DNA from: Oxalobacteraceae bacterium
GTDB taxonomy: Bacteria; Pseudomonadota; Gammaproteobacteria; Burkholderiales; Burkholderiaceae_D
NCBI GenBank assembly: GCA_027490725.1
Contig: JAIXXN010000049.1
Span: forward strand, 1 to 55,558
DNA: 55,558 nt
Reading direction: 5' to 3'
In this document: piece after piece, positions 1-7,231 of the stretch
How positions within the stretch are numbered: the first letter of the stretch is position 1
Layout of the letters: each line of letters opens with the position of its first letter
Position numbers and translations under genes: made by a program
Notes under the pieces: model-generated
Databases searched by the model: none
What the model was told of the DNA's origin: nothing
Seen by the model: the letters and a program-made list of their open reading frames with translations, nothing else

Positions 1-80
1 CAGACGAAATTACACGCCCGACTTTGCTTGTTCAGCAAGCCGATCAACGACTTCACTCGGTAACGATAGACCAAAATCAT
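1..80 (-). CDS. tnpB: TnpB of an IS200/IS605-family element, N-terminal fragment (runs off the left edge)
   Basis: Reading the minus strand from an ATG at 80 gives a peptide beginning MILVYRYRVKSL and continuing GLLNKQSRACNFV. This is the usual N-terminus of TnpB/OrfB proteins (basic start, then an R/Q-A-x-N-x-V/F-W motif). TnpB is the RNA-guided nuclease relative of Cas12 that accompanies IS200/IS605 transposons and favours their retention. Only about 26 codons are inside the window, so the RuvC-like active site and zinc finger cannot be checked. The start codon directly abuts a LexA-like box and hairpins lie further upstream. Family assignment is fairly sure; whether the gene is intact is unknown. 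Confidence 0.75.
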   Translation of the reverse strand, partial: MILVYRYRVKSLIGLLNKQSRACNFV

Positions 81-81
81 A

Positions 82-97
82 CTGTGATTATATACAG
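82..97 (-). promoter_or_regulatory. LexA-type SOS box overlapping the tnpB start region
   Basis: On the minus strand the sequence is CTGTATATAATCACAG, a CTGT-N8-ACAG inverted repeat that matches the enterobacterial LexA consensus CTGTATATNNNNACAG at every fixed position. It contains TATAAT (87-92), which could serve as a -10 hexamer, and ends one base before the tnpB ATG. Repression by LexA would therefore block transcription of the transposon gene. The function is inferred from the motif alone. Confidence 0.5.
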
Positions 98-111
98 TTA
101 TTTCAACCAAG

Positions 112-177
112 GGGCAACGACTGCTACGCAGTCGGCTCCTTTCACTCCACGCCCTGAAGGACGGGGTTTCTCGGAGC
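112..177. mobile_element. Terminal hairpins of the IS200/IS605-type element
   Basis: Two structures follow each other upstream of tnpB. One is a perfect hairpin at 118-134 (CGACTGC, 3-nt loop, GCAGTCG). The other is a GCTCC...GGAGC outer stem at 135-177 enclosing CGCCCTGAAGGACGGGG. Subterminal imperfect hairpins of this kind are the single-strand recognition ends of IS200/IS605 elements, which lack terminal inverted repeats. The outer boundary near 177 is a guess, because the target tetranucleotide cannot be fixed without an empty site. Confidence 0.5.
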
Positions 178-264
178 AAATCTGATGAATATGCCAAAAG
201 CTTCGTTCCCCTGCCCGCACGGGGCAGTTATTGTGAGCCATCATTCATTTCTTGCCGACCGCCG

Positions 265-1062
265 ATGTGCCAATTACTCGCCATGAGCAGCAACAAGCCC
301 GCCGCAGTGGACTTCTCCTTTACCGGCTTTGCACGCCGTAGCGTGGAACACTGTGACGGCTGGGGCATCGCCCTGCATACGGCGGACCAATGCCAGCTCT
401 TTACCGATGCGCTAGCCTGTAGCGAGTCACTGCTGGCACGCCAGCTCAGCGAGGCGCCCATCAAGGCGCGCAATGTGGTGGCCCATCTGCGCAAAGCCAC
501 TCAGGGCCGGGTCTCGCTGGAAAACAGCCATCCCTTTACCCGCCAGTTATGGGGTCAGACCTGGTCGTTTGCTCACAATGGCGATCTGAAACTATTCCAC
601 CCGAAGCCCAGCCTGTACGCCCCGTGGGGCGATACCGATAGCGAACTGGCGTTTTGCTACCTGCTGTCGGAACTGGCACAGCGTTTCGAAAACCGCCCGC
701 CACGCCACCAGCTGTTCGCCGCCCTGCACCGGCTGGCTAGCGAGATTGCCGAATATGGCAGCTTCAATTTCATCCTGTCGAATGGCGAACTGCTATTTGC
801 CCACTGCAGTACCGATCTGCATCTGGTGCAGCGCCAGTACCCGTTTTCCGTCGCGCAACTGGTCGATTGCGATGTCAGTATCGACTTTAACAAACACAAC
901 CATCTGGATGACCGCATGACGGTGATCGCTACCCAGCCGCTGACCAGTAACGAGCGCTGGGTGCGCTTCGCACCGGGTGAACTGAAGTGTTTTGTGCAGG
1001 GCAAGGAAGTGGGCGCTGCGCCCGTTTGCCAGCAAGAATGGGATTTACAGGTGTGCTGCTAG
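265..1062 (+). CDS. Class II glutamine amidotransferase (YafJ-like)
   Basis: The 265-residue protein begins Met-Cys-Gln-Leu-Leu, so Cys2 becomes the N-terminal nucleophile after Met removal, as in Ntn-type class II glutamine amidotransferases. Conserved blocks include CDGWGIAL (about residue 30), HLRKATQG (72-79), NSHPF and SFAHNGDL (about 102-109). This is the organisation of the YafJ/DUG3-like group, which contains only the amidotransferase domain. The acceptor substrate is unknown; yeast Dug3 acts in glutathione turnover. The start is fixed by the required Cys2, although no strong ribosome site precedes it. The stop codon overlaps the convergent acetyltransferase stop by three bases. Confidence 0.88.
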   Translation: MCQLLAMSSNKPAAVDFSFTGFARRSVEHCDGWGIALHTADQCQLFTDALACSESLLARQLSEAPIKARNVVAHLRKATQGRVSLENSHPFTRQLWGQTWSFAHNGDLKLFHPKPSLYAPWGDTDSELAFCYLLSELAQRFENRPPRHQLFAALHRLASEIAEYGSFNFILSNGELLFAHCSTDLHLVQRQYPFSVAQLVDCDVSIDFNKHNHLDDRMTVIATQPLTSNERWVRFAPGELKCFVQGKEVGAAPVCQQEWDLQVCC

Positions 1063-1601
1063 CCGTTGCAGTTACAAAAACGCTTGCGCTTACTCCCGTC
1101 GGGAGTCTCGGCGCTGGCATCTAGCTGTTTCCAGAAAAATACCGTTTCCACGCCGTACGGCGAGCGCACCTTGCCGGAATCGATATAACCACGTTTGGCA
1201 AAAAATCCTTCGCCGGTGGCGGTACTGTGCAATTGCAGGGCTTTGACTCCCCAGTTGCAGGCGCGCGCTTCCACCTGTGCCAGTAAGGCCGAACCGATGC
1301 CCTGCCCGCGCGCTTCCGGCAACAGATAGCATAAGGCCAGCTTACCGGCGCCGGTCAGCAAGGCCACTCCGACCACCACCTCATTCTGCACGGCCACCAG
1401 CGAATAATTGGTGGGCGAAGCAAACCAGCTGGCCACCATTTCCGGGGTTTTATTGCCCAGCCACGCGGCCAGAATCGCGGGATCCTGACGGTGATCCTCG
1501 CTGCAGCACTCGGCGATGGAACGCCGCAGCACCGTGCATGCAGCGACTGCATCGCTGGCCTCGGCCGGACGAACTACCAGACTGCGAATTTCAAGACTCA
1601 T
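1059..1601 (-). CDS. GNAT family N-acetyltransferase
   Basis: This 180-residue single-domain protein has a typical GNAT core. After a helix-rich N-terminal half it shows VVGVALLTG (beta 4), then the acetyl-CoA pyrophosphate loop LPEARGQGIGSALL (motif A, R-G-x-G-I/G), and the C-terminal strand FFAKRGYIDSGKV. It should transfer acetyl from acetyl-CoA to an amine, but the substrate cannot be read from sequence. The C-terminus KRKRFCNCNG is cysteine-containing and basic, which is a little unusual. It is convergent with the amidotransferase gene, with the two stops interleaved. Confidence 0.88.
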   Translation of the reverse strand: MSLEIRSLVVRPAEASDAVAACTVLRRSIAECCSEDHRQDPAILAAWLGNKTPEMVASWFASPTNYSLVAVQNEVVVGVALLTGAGKLALCYLLPEARGQGIGSALLAQVEARACNWGVKALQLHSTATGEGFFAKRGYIDSGKVRSPYGVETVFFWKQLDASAETPDGSKRKRFCNCNG

Positions 1602-1817
1602 GTACGCTCACAAACATTTTTATTAGCAAAATGAAGCGTTAAAACGCTTTCTTCAGTGCCTGATTCGACTATACACCAAGCTGGCAAAGGCGATGCGGAC
1701 GCAGCGCGTTTGCCTGACAGCCTAGTTGCTGGCCCTGCTTTTGCCCACGAATGATTCCAGAAATCCTTATGCGGAAATCAGAGAATTACCGTGCGTCTCC
1801 TACCATCTAAGCATATA

Positions 1818-1830
1818 ACGAAAAATTCGT
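1818..1830. promoter_or_regulatory. Inverted repeat upstream of the sulfate-binding protein gene
   Basis: ACGAA-AAA-TTCGT forms a perfect 5-3-5 inverted repeat in an AT-rich stretch 56 bases before the sbp start. It is the only obvious symmetric element in the 284-base gap 1602-1885. CysB normally controls sulfate-binding proteins but has a poorly defined, less symmetric site, so this assignment is open. Confidence 0.25.
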
Positions 1831-1885
1831 ATCTTTTCGGCGCAAAATTTTACACCATGAGCGTCTATTTTTCAGAAAGCCCAAG

Positions 1886-2908
1886 ATGACCACTCAAAAA
1901 CCTGCACGCCGCCTGTTCAATACAGCCCTGCTGGCCACTGTTGCCAGTCTGTCTACCCTGTCGCTGCCCGCGCTGGCCGCCGAACCGGTCCTGCTCAACG
2001 CCTCCTACGATGTGGCGCGCGAGCTGTTCAAGGAGATCAACCCGCTGTTCGTGGCGGACTGGAAAAAGAGCACCGGTGAAACCGTCAACGTCAACCAGTC
2101 GCACGGCGGCTCGTCCAAACAGGCGCGCTCGGTAGCCGATGGCATGGAAGCGGCCGTCGTCACCATGAATCAGGCGAATGACATCGACATGCTGGCCGAA
2201 CGCGGACTGGTGGTGCAGGACTGGGCTAAAAAATTTCCCAATAATGCCGCGCCATTCTATTCGACCATGGTGTATCTGGTGCGCAAAGGCAATCCGCAAC
2301 GAATTAAAGACTGGGGCGATCTGGCCAAACCGGGCGTGAAAGTCATCATTCCCAACCCTAAGACCGCCGGCAATGGCCGCTACACCTATCTGGCAGCCTG
2401 GGGCTCGGTGCTGAAAAAAGGCGGTAGCGAAGCCCAGGCGCGCGAACTGGTGACCAAAATCTTCAAAAACGTGCCAGTACTGGACGCTGGCGGTCGCGGT
2501 GCCACCACCACCTTCACTCAGCGCAATATCGGCGATGTGCTGGTGACCTTCGAAAACGAAGTGAATCTGGTGCGCGCCGAGTTTGGCGACAACTTCGAGG
2601 TGGTCTATCCATCGATGTCGATTCTGGCCGAGTCGCCTGTCGCAGTGGTCGACAAGGTGGTCGATCGCCGCGATCTGCGCAAACAGGCTACCGGCTATTT
2701 GAACTTCCTGTACACGGAACAGGCGCAGGATGTGATCGCCAAACACTACTTCCGTCCCCGTTCGGTTGCCGCCTTCAAGAAATACAACGCCAATTTCCGC
2801 CAGATCAGCCTGTTTACCGTGGATGACGTATTCGGCGGCTGGAAAGCTGCGCAGAAGAAACACTTCGACGACGGTGCCGAGTTCGACCGTATCTACGAGT
2901 CCAAATAA
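1886..2908 (+). CDS. sbp: Periplasmic sulfate/thiosulfate-binding protein
   Basis: The 340-residue protein has a cleavable signal peptide (about residues 1-31, ending SLPALAA) and the full-length fold of the sulfate-binding Sbp/CysP family. Diagnostic blocks are LLNASYDVARELF at the mature N-terminus, SHGGSSKQARSV, MNQANDIDMLAE, NPKTAGNGRYTYLAAWG and DAGGRGATTTFTQRNIGDVLVTFENE. These contribute main-chain and Ser/Thr contacts to the oxyanion. It would deliver sulfate to a CysTWA permease, but no cysT, cysW or cysA lies nearby, so it either feeds a permease encoded elsewhere or is a second copy. Sbp versus CysP cannot be separated firmly by eye. Confidence 0.93.
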   Translation: MTTQKPARRLFNTALLATVASLSTLSLPALAAEPVLLNASYDVARELFKEINPLFVADWKKSTGETVNVNQSHGGSSKQARSVADGMEAAVVTMNQANDIDMLAERGLVVQDWAKKFPNNAAPFYSTMVYLVRKGNPQRIKDWGDLAKPGVKVIIPNPKTAGNGRYTYLAAWGSVLKKGGSEAQARELVTKIFKNVPVLDAGGRGATTTFTQRNIGDVLVTFENEVNLVRAEFGDNFEVVYPSMSILAESPVAVVDKVVDRRDLRKQATGYLNFLYTEQAQDVIAKHYFRPRSVAAFKKYNANFRQISLFTVDDVFGGWKAAQKKHFDDGAEFDRIYESK

Positions 2909-2919
2909 GCCACGCTTCA

Positions 2920-2960
2920 GCGCACCAGACCGACCTGACACGCCTCAGGCGCTGGTGCGC
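2920..2960. terminator. Hairpin between convergent genes
   Basis: GCGCACCAG at 2920-2928 pairs perfectly with CTGGTGCGC at 2952-2960, leaving a 23-nt loop. It sits between the sbp stop and the stop of the minus-strand gene that follows. There is no clear T-run on either side, so termination is a weak inference. Confidence 0.35.
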
Positions 2961-2966
2961 AATTCC

Positions 2967-3947
2967 TTAATGAACCGCCTTGCATATAGACTGAAACTTT
3001 TTTGTCTGCAGCACAGGTTTGGCCACCACATCGGTGACCCGAAGCGATCCATCTTTGCCGCGACTAAGCGGAGCAAAGTCTGCTAAGGCTTGCGCTTCCG
3101 CTTTTGTCAGATGCTTATTTTCCAATTCAAGAATAATCCTCTGGCGGACCTGTAGACTGTCCATCACGTCTTTGGTCGATGGGTGTTCAAGAATATAGCG
3201 TTGAAGTTCGCCGCTGCAATACATTCTCGTCATACCGAGGGTGAGTGCTTTCTGCAGTTCCGGCCGCGCCTTGGACACATAGAAAAACAGGTCGCTCGGA
3301 TAATGCAACAGCAAACGCGGTTCTACGACCAACGCAGGATGTTTGCTGATCAACTGTTTCTCGCCACCGATTTCATAAATCGAGCGGGATAACAGGTCAA
3401 ATCGATCCGCTTCCAGCATACTGAAGAGACTGGAATAGCTGGCACGGATAACATTCAAGCCGTTGTCCGTCATGATGTCACTATCCGACCAGAAGGTTCC
3501 CGAACCGATACGCAAACGGCGCAATCCCTCGAGATCCTTGACGGCTGCAACACGTGCAGTGTTAGCACGGTTGCCAAGAAATACCCGATAGCCGCCCCCG
3601 CCGAGATACATAGGCACCGGCACTAGCAGGAGTTCCTTGGTGAAACCGGCCCCGCTGGCCGTGGCCAGAACATCACAGCGCGCGCCATCACTCACCAACA
3701 CCGCATAGCGGGCATCCGAGGTCGGATACTTGGGCACATCACAATCGTCAATCACGTAGCGCTGGCCTGACGCCGTCAAGGCTTTTTCAATCAGGGTCAG
3801 GCGAAAATCGACCATCAGGCTAGACACCTCGTCCGTCCGCCTTGCTTTTACATGCAGAATATCGGCTTGATCAAGTCGCGCGGCATCGCTCAAAAAAGGC
3901 AGGCCCAAGCCTAGTATCAATACTGTAGAACAAGCGATCTTCCGCAT
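2967..3947 (-). CDS. Orphan periplasmic solute-binding-like protein
   Basis: The start is placed at MRKIACSTV, preceded by AGGA seven bases upstream, giving 326 residues; an upstream in-frame extension is hydrophobic but lacks a better start. A signal peptide spans about residues 1-22 (ending SDAA). The body resembles family 3 extracellular solute-binding domains, with an IGSGTFWSDSDI segment and a late LLLHYPSDLFFYVSKARPEL block. The same LLHYP-x5-FFV-x-K/R block recurs in the protein at 51397-52266, so the two are paralogues. No permease or kinase is adjacent. Ligand unknown. Confidence 0.75.
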   Translation of the reverse strand: MRKIACSTVLILGLGLPFLSDAARLDQADILHVKARRTDEVSSLMVDFRLTLIEKALTASGQRYVIDDCDVPKYPTSDARYAVLVSDGARCDVLATASGAGFTKELLLVPVPMYLGGGGYRVFLGNRANTARVAAVKDLEGLRRLRIGSGTFWSDSDIMTDNGLNVIRASYSSLFSMLEADRFDLLSRSIYEIGGEKQLISKHPALVVEPRLLLHYPSDLFFYVSKARPELQKALTLGMTRMYCSGELQRYILEHPSTKDVMDSLQVRQRIILELENKHLTKAEAQALADFAPLSRGKDGSLRVTDVVAKPVLQTKKFQSICKAVH

Positions 3948-4306
3948 AAAAATCCTGATTAATTCGCAAGGTAGATAACATAGCACAAGATTTAATAGCA
4001 AGATGCAATTAACAGGCAGCATGTCGCATACAAAACATCGCCAGCCATCGAATGTGAAATTTTATAAATTTCCACGGTAATTTTCTGCACAAAAAGTCCG
4101 GATCGTGCTCACAAACCCCTTACACATAGCACTCCTGATTGGGCGAAAATTCAATAAAAATAAATCAAATCGCGGAGTTACATCCAATAGACGAGAAAGC
4201 ACATTAATGTTATCTTGTACCCTGTGGGAATATTGCCGCATAGATAGACGCGATTAGTTAGAGATACTTCTCCGAATTCCACCCGTTTTCCTAGGTTGTT
4301 AACATT
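3948..4306. other. Intergenic region between divergent genes
   Basis: This 359-base AT-richer stretch separates the divergent binding-protein gene and the endopeptidase gene and must hold both promoters. I could not pick a convincing -35/-10 pair or a symmetric operator. No open frame in it looks like a gene. Confidence 0.5.
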
Positions 4307-5179
4307 ATGCTTAAAAAAATTGTCGCCGTATTACTGAGTAGCATCACTGCTGCAGCCCTCGCTGTGCCGCTCGGTTCCCAGTCGGTGCTGGTCGTCGAAG
4401 ACGAAACCGGTAAAGTGCTGCTGGAAAAGAATTCTACTGTTCAAGTACCGATCGCCTCGCTGACCAAGCTGATGACTGCGATGGTAGTGCTCGATTCCAA
4501 AGCCGATATGGATGCGCCGATCAGCATCGATAAAACCGATGTCGATACGCTCAAGCACAGCACCTCGCGGGTGCCGGTCGGTGCCGAACTGTCGCGCCGC
4601 GACGTGCTGCAACTGGCACTGATGTCGTCCGATAACCGTGCGGCAGCCTCGCTGGCACGCACCTTCCCCGGTGGTCCGGATGCCTTCAAGCAGGCCGTCA
4701 ACGCCAAGATCCGCGCACTGGGCATGAGCCAGACCGTGATCGAAGAACCGACCGGTCTGTCGCCGAATAACCGCTCCACCGCGACCGATCTGGTGCGCAT
4801 GGCCAGTGCCGCTTCGGCCTATCCGGAAATCCGCCGCATCACCACCGACACCAAAGACATCATCAATATCAAAGGCCGTCAGGTCGAGTACCACAACACC
4901 AACCGTCTGGTCGGTGCCAAGGGCTGGGATGTCGGTCTGTCGAAAACCGGGTACACGGAAGAAGCAGGCCGCTGCCTGATCATGCGTTTCAAATCGGCGG
5001 GCAAGAACGCCACGCTGGTACTGCTGAACGCCAAGGCCAATTCGGCACGCATGATGGATGCGCTGAACATCCGCCGCTTCGTGGCCGGCCCGGACGCGGA
5101 ACCGAAAATGATGAAAGTTGCTGCCAAAGCTAGCCGCAAAGGCAGCAAGAACAGCAAGCATAATCGCCGCGCAGCCTGA
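4307..5179 (+). CDS. pbpG: D-alanyl-D-alanine endopeptidase, PBP7 type
   Basis: This 290-residue S11-family penicillin-binding protein has a signal peptide (about residues 1-20). All three active-site motifs are present in order: SLTK at 51-54 with the nucleophilic Ser51, SDN at 108-110 and KTG at 213-215. The closeness of SxxK to the mature N-terminus and the lack of the long C-terminal domain and amphipathic anchor of PBP5/6 point to the PBP7/PbpG group, which cleaves D-Ala-mDAP cross-links in peptidoglycan. The C-terminus is a lysine/serine-rich tail. A rho-independent terminator follows 20 bases after the stop. Confidence 0.9.
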   Translation: MLKKIVAVLLSSITAAALAVPLGSQSVLVVEDETGKVLLEKNSTVQVPIASLTKLMTAMVVLDSKADMDAPISIDKTDVDTLKHSTSRVPVGAELSRRDVLQLALMSSDNRAAASLARTFPGGPDAFKQAVNAKIRALGMSQTVIEEPTGLSPNNRSTATDLVRMASAASAYPEIRRITTDTKDIINIKGRQVEYHNTNRLVGAKGWDVGLSKTGYTEEAGRCLIMRFKSAGKNATLVLLNAKANSARMMDALNIRRFVAGPDAEPKMMKVAAKASRKGSKNSKHNRRAA

Positions 5180-5200
5180 TTCCCTGCCGTTGCGCACGCC

Positions 5201-5235
5201 ACGCCTGCTACGCTAAGCGCCTGGCAGGCGTTTTT
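5201..5235 (+). terminator. Rho-independent terminator of the PBP7 gene
   Basis: ACGCCTGC (5201-5208) pairs with GCAGGCGT (5224-5231), followed at once by a run of T. The run touches the last codons of recD, which converges from the other side. Confidence 0.75.
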
Positions 5236-7231
5236 ACAGCAGCGTACGCAGACCGCTAGAACGCTGGGTACGCTGGGCAATCGCTTCGAGCAGCACCTGA
5301 TGATTCGGCGTGACCAGCGTGAAGTGACTACGGGCGCGCGTGATGCCGGTGTAAATCAGTTCGCGCGCCAGCGTGCCATTGCTCTCGCGCGGCAGCACCA
5401 GCACGGTGTGCTGGAATTCCGATCCCTGTGATTTATGGACCGTCATGGCGTACGCCGTTTCGACGTTACGCAAGCGCGTCGCCAGTACGCTGCGCACGCC
5501 TTCCCCTTCCGAGAAATACACCCGCAGCGCACCGGGACGGGCCGGATCCGCCAGTGTCAGGCCGATATCGCCATTGAATACACCCGTCGCATAGTCATTG
5601 CGGGTCACCATGACGGGACGCCCGACATACCACTCGCCGCTACGACGCAGTAGCGCAGCACTTTGCAGCCGCTGTTCGATCGCCTGATTCAGTCCGCTCA
5701 CACCCCATTCGCCATCACGCACCGCGCACAGAATACGGAAGCCTTCGAAGGCGCGCAGTACCGTCGTCACCCAGGCCAGATAGCCTGCTTCGTCACCGTC
5801 CGGGGCGCCTGCTTTGAGCAGCGTCAGGTAGCTGCTATAGCCGCCCGGCGCATCGGCGCGCCCGTCCAGCGCCAGTTGCAGCACATCGGCTGGCTGGGCC
5901 GGATCGCGCCATGCCAGCTTACCCCCCATGCCGGCACGCAGTTCCTGCAGCGCCGCCGTCGCATCGCCGCGATTCACGGCCAGTGCTAACGCTCCGATCG
6001 GACCACCGAAACGGCGGCTTTCACGCAGCATCACGGTTTGCTGGGCGATCGGTCCGCCGGCGCCGGCGAAACTGGCCGGTATCGTCACGCCGCTCGCATC
6101 GGCCACGTAGGCCAGCGTCTCGGCAGCGTAGCAGCCCGCCTCCGCTTCGACACACAGATCACCGAGCACGGCGCCCGCTTCCACAGACGCCAGCTGGTCT
6201 TTGTCGCCCAGCAGGATCAGCGTTGCACTGGCAGGTAGCGCCGCCAGCAGCGCCGCCATCATCTCCAGATGGATCATCGAGGCTTCATCGACGATCAGCA
6301 CATCCACATCGAGCTGGTTACCGGCGTGGTGACGGAAAGCGCGCGTATCGGGACGCGCGCCCAGCAGACTATGCAGGGTACGCGCCGCCCCCATGCGCGC
6401 AGCCAGTTCGCGCAGGGGCAGATCCGCACCCACCCGGTCAGCCAGTTCGTCAAGCGCCGCATCGATGGATTGTTTGAGCCGCGCCGCGGCCTTGCCGGTG
6501 GGCGCCGCCAGCGCTACCCGCAAGCCACCACTGCGCTGGGTAGCGGTGGCAAACAGCAGTGCCAGCAAGCGTGCCACCGTATAGGTCTTGCCGGTGCCGG
6601 GACCGCCGGTGATGATGCCCAGTTTGCCGCGCATGGCGACTGCACAGGCGATCTTCTGCCAGTCCGGCGCCGCGCAATCCGGCGCATTCGCCGCGCCGGG
6701 GAACAGCACATCCAGCCAGTGGCGGATCGCCGCAATATCGCCGGCAGCATCGCCGGCCAGCACCGGCCCCAATGCCCGTTCACGCACCGCATGCGCCACC
6801 AGTTGTTCGTCACGCCAGTAGCGGCGCAGGTACAGGCGCTCACCATCGAGCACCAGCGGCTGATCAAAATCCAGATCACCCACCGCCCAGACCTGCTCAC
6901 TACCCGCCAGCAGGCGGCGCCACGCCGCAACATCCTGCGGCCAGCCGGAAACGGCATCACACAGGCTTTGCCAGACTTCGGCCGGCCAGCTCAGTTGGGT
7001 GCCGGCGGCACCGGATAGGTCGGCCAGTTTCAGGCAGCTGTGTCCGCGCCCTTCCAGCTCGGACAGCAGGACGCAGGCCGCCATCAGTGCCGGATGGCGG
7101 GCGCCAATACTGCCGACAAAGCGCGCAAACGCTGCGCTCAGGCGGCGTAACTGACCTGCCTCGGTGAGTAGATCGACCTGCGCAAACAGCGCGTCGGGTG
7201 TGGTCGGTGTGCCGAGTGGATTACTGCGCAT
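5234..7231 (-). CDS. recD: Exodeoxyribonuclease V subunit RecD
   Basis: RecD is the 5'-3' helicase motor of RecBCD, which resects double-strand breaks and loads RecA after Chi. With the start at MRSNPLGTP the protein has 665 residues. The helicase core begins with a Walker A box GGPGTGKT (about 209-216), followed by DVLIVDEASMIHLEMM (Walker B), LLGDKDQLASVEAGAVLGDL (motif III) and the C-terminal TVHKSQGSEF and LIYTGITRAR motifs. This ATG lies inside the recB coding end, an 11-base overlap that favours translational coupling. An in-frame start 33 bases further upstream is possible but less well placed. Confidence 0.95.
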   Translation of the reverse strand: MRSNPLGTPTTPDALFAQVDLLTEAGQLRRLSAAFARFVGSIGARHPALMAACVLLSELEGRGHSCLKLADLSGAAGTQLSWPAEVWQSLCDAVSGWPQDVAAWRRLLAGSEQVWAVGDLDFDQPLVLDGERLYLRRYWRDEQLVAHAVRERALGPVLAGDAAGDIAAIRHWLDVLFPGAANAPDCAAPDWQKIACAVAMRGKLGIITGGPGTGKTYTVARLLALLFATATQRSGGLRVALAAPTGKAAARLKQSIDAALDELADRVGADLPLRELAARMGAARTLHSLLGARPDTRAFRHHAGNQLDVDVLIVDEASMIHLEMMAALLAALPASATLILLGDKDQLASVEAGAVLGDLCVEAEAGCYAAETLAYVADASGVTIPASFAGAGGPIAQQTVMLRESRRFGGPIGALALAVNRGDATAALQELRAGMGGKLAWRDPAQPADVLQLALDGRADAPGGYSSYLTLLKAGAPDGDEAGYLAWVTTVLRAFEGFRILCAVRDGEWGVSGLNQAIEQRLQSAALLRRSGEWYVGRPVMVTRNDYATGVFNGDIGLTLADPARPGALRVYFSEGEGVRSVLATRLRNVETAYAMTVHKSQGSEFQHTVLVLPRESNGTLARELIYTGITRARSHFTLVTPNHQVLLEAIAQRTQRSSGLRTLL

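Noticed and set aside
1865..2941. Long minus-strand open frame opposite the sulfate-binding protein gene
   Set aside because: It mirrors sbp codon structure, has no family motif and no ribosome site; the plus-strand protein is unmistakable.
4331..5197. 288-codon minus-strand frame opposite the PBP7 gene
   Set aside because: His/Arg/Gly-rich shadow of a GC-rich gene; the sense strand holds all three catalytic motifs.
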